Shown one piece after another: positions 30,736-39,853 of a DNA stretch of 64,000 bases. The notes beneath the pieces are model-generated. The model had not been told where the DNA came from. It made no database searches and worked only from the letters and a program-made list of their open reading frames with translations. Positions within the stretch are counted from its first letter, which is position 1, and each line of letters starts with the position of its first letter. The position numbers were made by a program, and so were the translations under genes. The stretch covers positions 620,001-684,000 of the forward strand of contig JASNYH010000001.1 in the NCBI GenBank assembly GCA_048500255.1. Direction: 5' to 3'. This DNA is from JAMHWF01 sp048500255 (GTDB lineage Bacteria; Pseudomonadota; Gammaproteobacteria; Burkholderiales; Burkholderiaceae_C).

Positions 30736-32745
30736 ATGCAAGCGACGATGGACACCCTGCGCGACGGCGCCGCGCTGCGCTGGCCCTACGCGGTGCGCTA
30801 CGGCAGCGAGCGCAGCGTCGACTGCGACGTGCTCGTCATCGGCGGCGGCATCGCCGGCGTGTGGGCGGCGATCTCGGCGGCGCGCTGCGGCGCGCGCGTC
30901 GTCATCCTCGAGAAGGCCGCCACCGAGCGCAGCGGCGCCGGCGGCGCCGGCGTCGACCACTGGCAGTGGGCGGCCGACAACCCGGCCTCGCGCATCACGC
31001 CGGAGGAGTTCGCGCAGGCGCTGGTCGACAACCAGGGCGGCTACCGCAGCGGCATCTCGACCTACATCCAGTGCGCGTCGGCCTATGAGACGCTGCTCGA
31101 CATGGAGCGCTGCGGCGGCAAGGTGCGCGACACCGACGACGAGTTCGCCGGCGCCGACTTCCGCGACCCGGCGACGAAGCTGCTGTTCGCCTACGACTAC
31201 GTCAACCGCACCGTGCTGCGTGTCTGGGGCCACGACTACAAGCCGCTGCTGCGCGAGGAGTGCCGCCGCCTCGGCGTGCGCGTGTTCGACCGCGTCGCCG
31301 TCACGACGCTGCTCACCGAGGGCGGCCGCGAAGGCGCGGCCGTCGTCGGCGCGGCCGGCGTGCATGCGCGCAGTGGCGCCTTCGTCGTCGTGCGCGCCAA
31401 GGCCACCGTGCTCGCCACCAACCGGCCGCAGCGCATCTGGACCTTCTCGTCGGAGCTGCGCGGCATCTCGACCTTCCGCCCGCCGTCGTGCTCGGGCACC
31501 GGCTACGCGATCGCGTGGCGCGCCGGCGCCGACTTCACGATGATGGAGAAGTCGATGCGCTCGCCGTTCGGCAGCGGCTATTCGCTGCCGCCCTACGGCA
31601 GCGGCAACGCCATCAACACCTGGTATCCGTGCACCATCGTCGACGCCAAGGGCCGCGAGGTGCCGTGGGTCGACGCCTGGGGCCGGCCGCTCGCCACGCT
31701 GGCCGAGCGCTGCCGCCCGGTCGAAGGGCAGAAGTTCTTCATCATGGGCGGCGGCTCGAGCTCGCACCCGCACCCCGGCCTGCCGCAGTACCTCGGACCG
31801 CGCCCGATCCCCGACCTCGAGGCGCGCATGCGCGCCGGCGAGTTCACACCGCCCTTCTATGCCGACCTGGCCGGCATGCCCGAGCTGGAGCGCCGCGCGA
31901 TCTGGGGCGTGATGGTGGGCAACGAGGGCAAGACGCGCATCCCCGTCAAGCAGGCCTACGAGGCGGCCGGCTTCGATCCCGACCGCGACATGCTGCAGTC
32001 CTACGACTTCCTGCGCGGCCACGGCATGCGCGAGCCGGTGCTGCCGCAGGAGCGCACCTTCGGCGACCAGGGCGTGTGCGGCGGCCTGCTCGTCGACTGG
32101 GACCTGCAGTCCAACCTGCCGGGGCTGTTCGGCGCGGGCGACCTGCTGTTCGGCGGGCAGGATCACTCGCATGCCGCCGCCTCCGGCCGCTACGCCGGCG
32201 CGCGCGCCGCGCTGCATGCGCGCGAGCGCACGGCGCCCGCGATCGACGCGCAGCAACTCGCGCGCGAGAAGGCGCGCGCCTACGCGCCGCTGGCCGCCGG
32301 CAGCGACGGTCCCGACTGGAAAGAGCTCAACGCCGGCATCGCGCGCGTGATGCAGAACTATTGCAGCGAGCCCAAGAACGCCGAGCTGCTGACGCTGGCC
32401 GAGACCTGGCTGCAGGACCTCGAGGCCAACGAGGCGCCGCGCGTCGGCGCTTCGGATCCGCACCAGCTGATGCGCGTGCTCGAGGTGCAGGACATCCTCA
32501 CCTGCGCGCGCATGATCGTTGCCGCCTGCCAGGCGCGCAAGGCATCGAGCGCCTTCCTGCACTTCGAGCGGCTCGACCATCCGCAGATGGACCCGCCCGA
32601 ATGGCACAAGTGGCTCGTGCTGCGCCGCCGCGGCGCCGACGCCGTCGAGACGAGCGACCGGCCGATCGCCTTCTGGGGCGACTTCGAGTCGTCCTACCGG
32701 CCGCGCCACGCCGCCAACCTCGCGGCGATGGGCGTCACCGCCTGA
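30736..32745 (+). CDS. AprA/fumarate-reductase-like FAD flavoprotein
   Basis: 669 residues with an FAD-binding motif VIGGGIAGVWAAISA near 36-50, a capping domain, a second FAD segment (GLFGAGDLLFGGQDHSHAAASGRYAG, about 470-495) and a C-terminal helical domain as in succinate dehydrogenase/adenylylsulfate reductase alpha subunits. Partner of the preceding ferredoxin. The Bug receptor and Rieske genes that follow suggest it oxidises or reduces an organic acid rather than APS (inference). A second ATG four codons in is possible. Confidence 0.88.
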   Translation: MQATMDTLRDGAALRWPYAVRYGSERSVDCDVLVIGGGIAGVWAAISAARCGARVVILEKAATERSGAGGAGVDHWQWAADNPASRITPEEFAQALVDNQGGYRSGISTYIQCASAYETLLDMERCGGKVRDTDDEFAGADFRDPATKLLFAYDYVNRTVLRVWGHDYKPLLREECRRLGVRVFDRVAVTTLLTEGGREGAAVVGAAGVHARSGAFVVVRAKATVLATNRPQRIWTFSSELRGISTFRPPSCSGTGYAIAWRAGADFTMMEKSMRSPFGSGYSLPPYGSGNAINTWYPCTIVDAKGREVPWVDAWGRPLATLAERCRPVEGQKFFIMGGGSSSHPHPGLPQYLGPRPIPDLEARMRAGEFTPPFYADLAGMPELERRAIWGVMVGNEGKTRIPVKQAYEAAGFDPDRDMLQSYDFLRGHGMREPVLPQERTFGDQGVCGGLLVDWDLQSNLPGLFGAGDLLFGGQDHSHAAASGRYAGARAALHARERTAPAIDAQQLAREKARAYAPLAAGSDGPDWKELNAGIARVMQNYCSEPKNAELLTLAETWLQDLEANEAPRVGASDPHQLMRVLEVQDILTCARMIVAACQARKASSAFLHFERLDHPQMDPPEWHKWLVLRRRGADAVETSDRPIAFWGDFESSYRPRHAANLAAMGVTA

Positions 32746-32800
32746 AGCGCCGGCCGGCGCCTCTTCACGCCGTTCCCCTCACCGACGAAGGAGGATCCCG

Positions 32801-33805
32801 ATGACCGTCTCGCGCCCCATCGCCCGCTCCCGCGCACGACGCGCCCTGCTGCTGGGCGCGCTGGCGCTGGCCGCCCATGCGCCGGCCATCGCCCAGCAGC
32901 CGGCGTGGCCCGCCGCGAAGCCGATCCGCCTCGTCTCGCCGTTCAACCCGGGCGGCGCGATCGACGTGCTCAACCGCCTGATCGCCGAGAAGCTCGCCGT
33001 GCGCCTGGGCCAGCAGGTCATCGTCGAGGCCATGCCCGGCGCCAACACCGTCAAGGGCGCCGACGCCGTCGCGCACGCGCCGAGCGATGGCTACACCTTC
33101 ATGATCACGACGATGTCGACGCACGTGAACAACACCGTGCTGTTCTCCAAGCTGCCGTTCGACCCCGTCAAGGACTTCACGCCGATCACGCAGGTCTCGC
33201 TCGGCAGCGTGCTGCTCGTCGCGCCGGCCAATGCGCCGTACAGCGACCTGAAGGGCTTCGTCGCGTGGGCCCACCAGCAGAACCGGCCGATCTCCTACGG
33301 CAGCTGGGGCATCGGCTCGTCGGCCCACATCTACGGCAGCCTGCTCGCACGCGACCACGGCGTGAACCTCAACCACGTGCCGTACAAGGGCGAGGTGCCG
33401 GCGATCACCGACGTGATCGGCGGCACGCTCGACGTCACCTTCGCCAGCCCGGTGGGTGCCAAGCCGCAGGTCGCCGGCGGCAGGATCAAGGCGCTGGGCA
33501 TGACGGGCCCGCAGCGCTCGGCCGCGATGCCCGACGTGCCCACCTTCGACGAGCAGGGCTTCAAGGGCATCGACCTGCCGGTGTGGGTGGCGGCCTATGC
33601 GCCGGCCGGCACGCCGGCGCCGATCGTCGCGCGGCTGCAGCGCGAGATCGCCGCCGTGATCCGCCTGCCCGACGTGCAGCCCAAGCTGATCGAGCAGGGC
33701 CAGACGCCGCTGGGCAACACGCCCGAGGAGTTCGCCGCGGCGTTCGCCGCCGCCGCGCCGCGCTGGATCGCGCTGATCCGCGCCTCGGGCGCCACCCCGC
33801 AATAG
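32801..33805 (+). CDS. Tripartite tricarboxylate (Bug/TctC) periplasmic receptor
   Basis: 334 residues with a signal peptide (cleavage near AIAQQ) and the Bug family pattern: IRLVSPFNPGGAIDVLNR, then AHAPSDGYTF near 100 and the YGSWGIGSSAHIYG segment. Family members bind carboxylates and aromatic acids. No TctA/TctB membrane genes are adjacent, common for Bug proteins in Burkholderiales. AAGGAGG is just upstream of the ATG. Confidence 0.92.
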   Translation: MTVSRPIARSRARRALLLGALALAAHAPAIAQQPAWPAAKPIRLVSPFNPGGAIDVLNRLIAEKLAVRLGQQVIVEAMPGANTVKGADAVAHAPSDGYTFMITTMSTHVNNTVLFSKLPFDPVKDFTPITQVSLGSVLLVAPANAPYSDLKGFVAWAHQQNRPISYGSWGIGSSAHIYGSLLARDHGVNLNHVPYKGEVPAITDVIGGTLDVTFASPVGAKPQVAGGRIKALGMTGPQRSAAMPDVPTFDEQGFKGIDLPVWVAAYAPAGTPAPIVARLQREIAAVIRLPDVQPKLIEQGQTPLGNTPEEFAAAFAAAAPRWIALIRASGATPQ

Positions 33806-33837
33806 GCGCCCGAGCCTGCGTGCAGAGCGAGGCCGCG

Positions 33838-35022
33838 ATGACCAGGCCCTCCATCGATGAAGGCACGGCCTACGGCCTCGCGCCGGCCACGCACGACGCT
33901 GCGCTGACGGAGGTCGGCGCCGGCACGCCGATGGGCGAGCTGATGCGGCGCTACTGGCATCCGGTCGGCCTGTCGTCGGACGCGGGCGCCGCGCCGCGGT
34001 CGGTGCGCGTGCTCGGCGAAGACCTGATCCTGTTTCGCGACGGCCGCGGCCGGCCCGGCCTGCTGCACCCGCGCTGCGCGCACCGCGGCGCGTCGCTCGC
34101 CTACGGCCGCGTCGAGCCCGACGGCCTGCGCTGCTGCTACCACGGCTGGATGTTCGACGTGCAAGGCCGCTGCGTCGACCAGCCCTGCGAGCCCGAGGGC
34201 GGCGCCGCGCTGCGCGACAACGTGCGCCAGCCCTGGTATGCCGTGCAGGAGCGCTACGGCCTCGTGTTCGCCTACCTCGGCCCGCCCGAGCGCAAACCGC
34301 TGCTGCCGCGCTACGACGTGCTCGACGAGCTCGATCCCGGCGAATTCATCGAGGCCGACGACTCGAGCCTCGGCGGCGGCGGGCCGCCCGTCATCCCGTG
34401 CAACTGGCTGCAGCACTACGAGAACGTCGTCGACAGCTTCCACGTGCCGATCCTGCACGGCGCGTTCTCGGGCACGCAGTTCGTGCCCGCGATGGCACAG
34501 ATGCCGCGCGTGCAGTGGACGGCGCTCGATCGCGGCGTGCGCGCCGAATCGTGGCGCACGCTCGACGACGGCAGCGGCCTGCGCCGCGTCACCGAGGCGC
34601 TGCTGCCGACGCTGCGCATCGTGCCCAGCCCGCGGCTGGGCCGCTTCGGCCGCGTCGAATCGATCGGCTGGGTGCTGCCGATCGACGACACGCACTTTCG
34701 CATCTACGTCGCCGGCCGCGTCACGCAGGTCGGCGACATCGGCCGCATGCGCTCGAAGATGAACGGCAAGTTCTGGTGGGAGCTCACCGATGAGGAGCAC
34801 CGCCGCTTTCCCGGCGACTACGAGGCGCAGGTGAGCCAGGGCGCGATCGCTTCGCATTCGGCCGAGCACCTGCGCACCAGCGACCGCGGCATCGCGCTGC
34901 TGCGCCGTCTGCTGCGCCGGCAGATCGACATCGTCGCCGCCGGCGGCGACCCGGTCGGCGTCGAGCGCGACCCGGCGCGCGAGCAGGTGCGCCTCGCGCA
35001 CTGCGGCAACTTCCGCGAGTGA
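33838..35022 (+). CDS. Rieske-type ring-hydroxylating oxygenase, alpha-subunit-like
   Basis: 394 residues. The Rieske [2Fe-2S] ligands are CxH at 80-82 and CxxH at 99-102. The catalytic domain has ENVVDSFHVPILH with Asp199, His202 and His207, the mononuclear-iron motif. The size and layout match phthalate/vanillate-type oxygenases that use a separate reductase, none of which is adjacent. The substrate is unknown but is presumably connected with the Bug receptor encoded just before it. Confidence 0.92.
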   Translation: MTRPSIDEGTAYGLAPATHDAALTEVGAGTPMGELMRRYWHPVGLSSDAGAAPRSVRVLGEDLILFRDGRGRPGLLHPRCAHRGASLAYGRVEPDGLRCCYHGWMFDVQGRCVDQPCEPEGGAALRDNVRQPWYAVQERYGLVFAYLGPPERKPLLPRYDVLDELDPGEFIEADDSSLGGGGPPVIPCNWLQHYENVVDSFHVPILHGAFSGTQFVPAMAQMPRVQWTALDRGVRAESWRTLDDGSGLRRVTEALLPTLRIVPSPRLGRFGRVESIGWVLPIDDTHFRIYVAGRVTQVGDIGRMRSKMNGKFWWELTDEEHRRFPGDYEAQVSQGAIASHSAEHLRTSDRGIALLRRLLRRQIDIVAAGGDPVGVERDPAREQVRLAHCGNFRE

Positions 35023-35046
35023 CCTGCGCGGCGCCCTACGCGCGCA

Positions 35047-35898
35047 CTACGCAGTGCGCAGCGCCGCCGCCAACAGCGCGTCGAAGCCCGGATAGGCGTC
35101 GGGCGTGACGACGAACTTGCGCGTCGCGCCGCCCCACGGCCGGCCTTCGGCCAGCGCCGCCTTGAACGCCGCCGCGTCGACGACCCAGCTGCCGCCGAAC
35201 TGCGTCACGCCGCGCGCGAACAGCGGATCGGGCAGGCAGCCGGCGCCCGGGCCGATCAGCGCCACGCGCTCGGCGTTGCGGCACTGTGCGAGCACGTCGT
35301 CGAGCGTGTCGTTGAGCAGCACGGTGCTCGTCGACAGGATCTTGTTGCAGCCGGCCAGCTCGCCGGCGTCGAGCGTGACGTGCCAGCCGTCGCGCCGCCC
35401 CGCCAGATCGGGCCGCAGCTCGACGACGGTAAGCCGCGCGCCCGTCGCCAGCACCTGCGGCACGAGCGGCGGGAACAGGCCGACCATGCCGACGCGGTCG
35501 TCGGGCCGCAGGTCGAGATCGCCGATCGAGCCGCCGGCCGGCGGCGGCGCATAGCCGGCGCGGTCGTAGAGGTGACGCGTCAGCGCGTTGACGGCCGCGA
35601 AGCCGAGCGCGCGCTCGGCGCCGTGCCCTTCGGCGTAGCGCCGCGCAAGCTCGATCGCCGCAGTGCCGGCCAAGCCGTCGCGACCGGCCGGAGCGCGCAG
35701 CGCGGCCAGCGTGTCGCCCAGCAGCACGAAGCTCAGGCCGAGCGAGCCGTCGTCGAGTTCGACGGCGCAGAACTCGCCGTCGCGCGTGCCGTCGGCCGCC
35801 GGCGGCGGCAGGTGTAGCGCGGCGACGCGCGGCAGCGGCCCGGCCTCGGCGGTGAGCCGTTCGAGCAGCGCGAGCAGGTCGGCGGAGACGGTGCTCAT
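35047..35898 (-). CDS. DUF4213/DUF364 Rossmann-like protein
   Basis: About 283 residues: an N-terminal DUF4213 part and a C-terminal DUF364 (putative heavy-metal chelation) Rossmann-like part with RVALIGPGAGCLPDPLF near 215. Proteins of this pair are annotated around metal or molybdenum handling; the activity is unknown. A second ATG at 35928, with GGGAGG four bases ahead, would add ten residues. Divergent from the P450 gene. Confidence 0.85.
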   Translation of the reverse strand: MSTVSADLLALLERLTAEAGPLPRVAALHLPPPAADGTRDGEFCAVELDDGSLGLSFVLLGDTLAALRAPAGRDGLAGTAAIELARRYAEGHGAERALGFAAVNALTRHLYDRAGYAPPPAGGSIGDLDLRPDDRVGMVGLFPPLVPQVLATGARLTVVELRPDLAGRRDGWHVTLDAGELAGCNKILSTSTVLLNDTLDDVLAQCRNAERVALIGPGAGCLPDPLFARGVTQFGGSWVVDAAAFKAALAEGRPWGGATRKFVVTPDAYPGFDALLAAALRTA

Positions 35899-36033
35899 CG
35901 CCGTCACCCTTGTCGGATCCGATTTCATCAGGCCTCCCGGAGCCGCCAGCTTAGCGCGAGGCACAATCGCCACAGCAGGCGGCGAGCCGCGCCGCGCAGC
36001 GGCGGCCGCCGCCGCAGTCCAGGAGTCGACAAG

Positions 36034-37191
36034 ATGAGCGTGCACCCGCCCTACGACTGGGACGCCCGGGCCCAGCCGGTGCTCGACGACCAGATCCGGG
36101 CCTACGACGAGCTGCGCCGGCGCTGTCCCGTCGCGCGCAGCGAATACCTGCACTGGTCGCTGCTGCGTCATGCCGACGTGATGCGCGCGCTGCTCGATCC
36201 GGCGACGTACTCCAATGCCGTGTCGACGCATCTGTCGGTGCCCAACGGCATGGACCCGCCGCTTCACACACCCTACCGGCGCATCGTCGAGCGCTATTTC
36301 GACGCCGCCGCGATGGCGGCCTACGAGCCGACGTGCCGGCGCATCGCCGGCGACATGGTCGACGCGCTGCCCGCGGCCGGCGAGCTCGAGTGGATGGGCG
36401 ACTTCGCGCACGACTGCGTGCTGCGCATGCACTGCGCCTTCATGGGCTGGCCGGCGACGCTGCACGAGCCGCTGCGCGACTGGACGCGGCGCAACCAGGC
36501 AGCCACGCTGGCCGGCGACCGCGATGCGATGGCGGCGATCGCGCTCGACTTCGACGGCCACATCCGCGGCCAGCTCGACGCGCGCCGCGCCGCCGGCGCC
36601 GCCGCGCCCGACGACGCGACGACACGCCTGCTGCGCGAGCGCATCGACGGCCGCGCGCTCGCCGACGACGAGATCGTCAGCATCGTGCGCAACTGGACGG
36701 TCGGCGAGCTGTCGACGATGGCGGCCTGCCTCGGCATCCTCGCGCACCACCTTGCCCGCGACCCGGCGCTGCAGCAGCAGTTGCACGAGCAGCCGGCGCT
36801 GCAGCCCGCGGCGATCGAGGAGATGCTGCGCATCGACGCGCCGCTCGTCGCCAACCGCCGCGTCACGACGCGCGAGGTCGAGGTCGGCGGCCGCACGCTG
36901 CCGGCGGGCGCGCGCGTGTCGCTGATCTGGGCCTCGGCCAACCGCGACGAAGCCGTGTTCGGCGACGCCGACGCGTTCCGCCTCGACCGCGACCCGGCGC
37001 TCAACCTGCTGTGGGGCGCCGGCATCCACGTCTGCCCCGGCGCGCCGCTCGCGCGCCTGGAGCTGCGCACCGTGCTGCGGGCGCTGCTGGCGCACACGCG
37101 CCTCGCCTTGCCGGCCGGCAAGCCGGCGCTGCGCGCGCGCTATCCGGCCGGCGGCTGGGCGGTGCTGCCGCTGCGCATCGAGCGGCGCTGA
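36034..37191 (+). CDS. Cytochrome P450
   Basis: 385-residue soluble bacterial P450. The haem-binding Cys334 lies in WGAGIHVCPGAPLARLE and the K-helix ExxR is EEMLR. The I-helix, normally AGxxT with an acid just before the Thr, reads VGELST (223-228): Glu is one position early and Leu takes the usual place. That may alter O2 activation. No ferredoxin or reductase is adjacent. AGGAG upstream fixes the ATG. ligD follows within 41 bases. Confidence 0.93.
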   Translation: MSVHPPYDWDARAQPVLDDQIRAYDELRRRCPVARSEYLHWSLLRHADVMRALLDPATYSNAVSTHLSVPNGMDPPLHTPYRRIVERYFDAAAMAAYEPTCRRIAGDMVDALPAAGELEWMGDFAHDCVLRMHCAFMGWPATLHEPLRDWTRRNQAATLAGDRDAMAAIALDFDGHIRGQLDARRAAGAAAPDDATTRLLRERIDGRALADDEIVSIVRNWTVGELSTMAACLGILAHHLARDPALQQQLHEQPALQPAAIEEMLRIDAPLVANRRVTTREVEVGGRTLPAGARVSLIWASANRDEAVFGDADAFRLDRDPALNLLWGAGIHVCPGAPLARLELRTVLRALLAHTRLALPAGKPALRARYPAGGWAVLPLRIERR

Positions 37192-37232
37192 CGGCGCCGA
37201 TGCGCGGGCACGCAGGCTGCCCGCGCCCGGAC

Positions 37233-39815
37233 ATGCCGAGCCCCGCCGCCCGAGACGACGCGCCGCTGGCGCGCTACCAGGCGAAGCGCCGCTTCGACGC
37301 CACGCCGGAGCCGGCGGGGCGCCAGGGGGCAGCGCGCCGGCGCGCGCGCAGGCTGGCCTACGTGATCCAGAAGCACTGGGCCTCGCGCCTGCACTACGAC
37401 TTTCGTCTCGAGTGGAACGGCGTGCTGCTGTCGTGGGCCGTGCCCAAGGGGCCGAGCTTCGACCCGGCCGACAAGCGCATGGCGGTGCAGGTCGAGGACC
37501 ATCCGCTGGCCTACGGCGGCTTCGAGGGCACGATCCCCCAGGGCCACTACGGCGCCGGCAACGTCATCGTGTGGGACCGCGGCTCGTGGCAGCCGGTGGG
37601 CGACGTCGACGACGGCCTCGCGCGCGGCAAGCTCGTGTTCGCGCTGCACGGCGAGAAGCTGGCCGGCCTGTGGGAGCTGGTGCGCATCGCCAAGCCGGGC
37701 GAGAAGCAGCCGCGCTGGATGCTGTTCAAGAAGCGCGACGCCTGGGCGCGGCCGGCCGCGGAGTACGACGTGCTGAGCGCGCTGCCCGACAGCGTCGTGG
37801 ACCATCCGCTCGGGCCGGTCGAGGAGCGCGAGCCGCGCGGCGACGCGGCGGCGCCCCGGGCCGACGCGGCGCCGCCGCCCATCGACGATGCGCCGAAGGC
37901 CGCGCTGCCCCGGACGCTCGCGCCGCAGCTGGCGCTGCTCGCGAGCGAGCCGCCCGAAGGCCGCGACTGGGTCGTCGAGACCAAGTTCGACGGCTACCGG
38001 CTGCTCGCGCGCATCGACGCGCGCGGCGGCGTGCGCCTGATGACGCGCAACGGCAACGACTGGACCGACCGCCTGCAGCCGCTCGCGCAGGCGATCGCCG
38101 CGCTCGGCCTGCGCTCGGCCTGGCTCGACGGCGAGATCGTCGTGCTCGACGCCGGCGGCCTGCCCGACTTCAACCTGCTGCAGAACGCGATCGACGGTGC
38201 GCGCAACGCCGACATCGTGTGGTTCGCCTTCGACGCGCCCTTCCTCGATGGCCGCGACCTGCGCCGGCTGCCGCTGCGCACGCGGCGCGCCGCACTGCGT
38301 GCGCGCCTGGCCGGCGCGAGCGGCGAGCGCGTGCGCTACAGCGAAGAGATCGCCGGCTCGCCGGCGCAGGTGCTGCAGGCGGCTTGCGCCATCGGCATGG
38401 AAGGCGTCATCGTCAAGCGCGCCGACGCACCCTACCTCTCGACGCGCGGCGACGCCTGGCTCAAGCTCAAGTGCATGCAGCGCCAGGAGTTCGTCGTCGT
38501 CGGCTACACCGAGCGCCGCGATGCACCCGGCGAAGTGGGCGCACTGATGCTCGCCGTTCACGACGACGCCGGCCGGCTGCGCAGCGCCGGCAGCGTCGGC
38601 ACCGGCTGGAATGCGCAGACGGGTCGCGAGCTGCACGCGAAACTCTCGGCCTTGACCACCGACCGGCCGGCGATCGAGGCCGCCAGGCCGGGCCGCTGGT
38701 CGCGCCGTGCCGCCGGCAGCGGGCGCTGGGTGCGGCCCGAGCTCGTCGCCGAAGTGTCGTTCGCTCAGTGGACGCCCGACGGCGTGATCCGCCATGCCTC
38801 GTTCGTCGGCCTGCGCAGCGACAAGCCGGCCGCCGCGATCCGCCGTGAGGCGGCGGTCGCGCCACCGCCCGCCGCACCGGCACGCGGCGCAGCGGCCGCG
38901 CCCGCCGTCAAGGTGACGCACGGCGAGCGCGTCGTCGACGCGGCCGGCGGCACGACCAAGCTCGCCCTCGTGCGCTACTACGAGAGCATCGCCGAGTGGA
39001 TGCTGCCGCACCTGCGCGATCGCCCGGTGTCGCTGGTGCGCGCACCCGACGGCGTGGCCGGTGCGCACTTCTTCCAGAAGCATCCCGAGACGCGCATGCC
39101 CGGGCTGACGACGCTCGATGCCGCGCTGTGGCCCGGCCACGCGCCGCTGATGGCCGTCGACAGCGCGCACGCGCTGGCCTCGGCAGCGCAGATGAACGTG
39201 ATCGAGTTCCACACCTGGAACTCGACGGTGCACGACATCGCCCGCCCCGACCGCGTCGTCTTCGACCTCGATCCGGGCGAAGGCGTCGGCTGGCCGCGCG
39301 TGCGCGAGGCGGCGCTGCTGCTGCGCACGCTGCTCGACGAGCTGCAGCTCGCCGGCTGGCTCAAGACGAGCGGCGGCAAGGGCCTGCACGTCGTCGTGCC
39401 GCTCGTGCCCGAGCTCGGTTACGCCGACGTGAAGCGCTGGTCGCAGGCCGTCGTGCAGCACCTGGCGCGCGCGATTCCGGACCGCTTCGTCGCGCGCTCG
39501 GGCGCGGCGAACCGCGTCGGCCGCATCTTCGTCGACTACCTGCGCAACGGCCTCGGCCAGACCACGGTCGCTGCCTATTCGGCGCGCGCGCGCCCCGGGC
39601 TCGGCGTCTCGATGCCGATCGACTGGGAGGAGCTCGCCACGCTGCCGAGCGCTGCGCCGTGGAACGTGGCGACGGCGCGCGACCGCGTGTCGCTGCGCGG
39701 CGCCGACCCCTGGGCCGGCTACTGGACGCAGCGCCAGACGCTGGGCGCCGCGGCATTCGACGCCCTCGGCGTCGCGGCGCCGTCGCAGGCGGCGCCGCCG
39801 CGTCGGCGCCGCTGA
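37233..39815 (+). CDS. ligD: Multifunctional NHEJ DNA ligase D
   Basis: About 860 residues with domains in the order phosphoesterase (about 30-190, HYDFRLEWNGVLLSWAVPKG), ATP-dependent ligase (nucleotidyl Lys251 in KFDGYR, DGEIVV, EGVIVK) and primase-polymerase (after about 560; FDLDPGEG metal-binding pair, SGGKGLHVVVPL). It fills and seals double-strand breaks with Ku. The order matches Pseudomonas LigD. A start at 37200 would add 11 residues; neither start has a clear ribosome site. Ku follows 38 bases later. Confidence 0.96.
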   Translation: MPSPAARDDAPLARYQAKRRFDATPEPAGRQGAARRRARRLAYVIQKHWASRLHYDFRLEWNGVLLSWAVPKGPSFDPADKRMAVQVEDHPLAYGGFEGTIPQGHYGAGNVIVWDRGSWQPVGDVDDGLARGKLVFALHGEKLAGLWELVRIAKPGEKQPRWMLFKKRDAWARPAAEYDVLSALPDSVVDHPLGPVEEREPRGDAAAPRADAAPPPIDDAPKAALPRTLAPQLALLASEPPEGRDWVVETKFDGYRLLARIDARGGVRLMTRNGNDWTDRLQPLAQAIAALGLRSAWLDGEIVVLDAGGLPDFNLLQNAIDGARNADIVWFAFDAPFLDGRDLRRLPLRTRRAALRARLAGASGERVRYSEEIAGSPAQVLQAACAIGMEGVIVKRADAPYLSTRGDAWLKLKCMQRQEFVVVGYTERRDAPGEVGALMLAVHDDAGRLRSAGSVGTGWNAQTGRELHAKLSALTTDRPAIEAARPGRWSRRAAGSGRWVRPELVAEVSFAQWTPDGVIRHASFVGLRSDKPAAAIRREAAVAPPPAAPARGAAAAPAVKVTHGERVVDAAGGTTKLALVRYYESIAEWMLPHLRDRPVSLVRAPDGVAGAHFFQKHPETRMPGLTTLDAALWPGHAPLMAVDSAHALASAAQMNVIEFHTWNSTVHDIARPDRVVFDLDPGEGVGWPRVREAALLLRTLLDELQLAGWLKTSGGKGLHVVVPLVPELGYADVKRWSQAVVQHLARAIPDRFVARSGAANRVGRIFVDYLRNGLGQTTVAAYSARARPGLGVSMPIDWEELATLPSAAPWNVATARDRVSLRGADPWAGYWTQRQTLGAAAFDALGVAAPSQAAPPRRRR

Positions 39816-39853
39816 ACGACCGCTTCGGGAACGCCCCTTGCTCGGCGCCGGGC

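Noticed and set aside
30417..32745. True dissimilatory adenylylsulfate reductase (AprBA)
   Set aside because: The ferredoxin lacks the AprB tail, no sulfur-oxidation genes are adjacent, and the context is organic-acid uptake and oxygenation.
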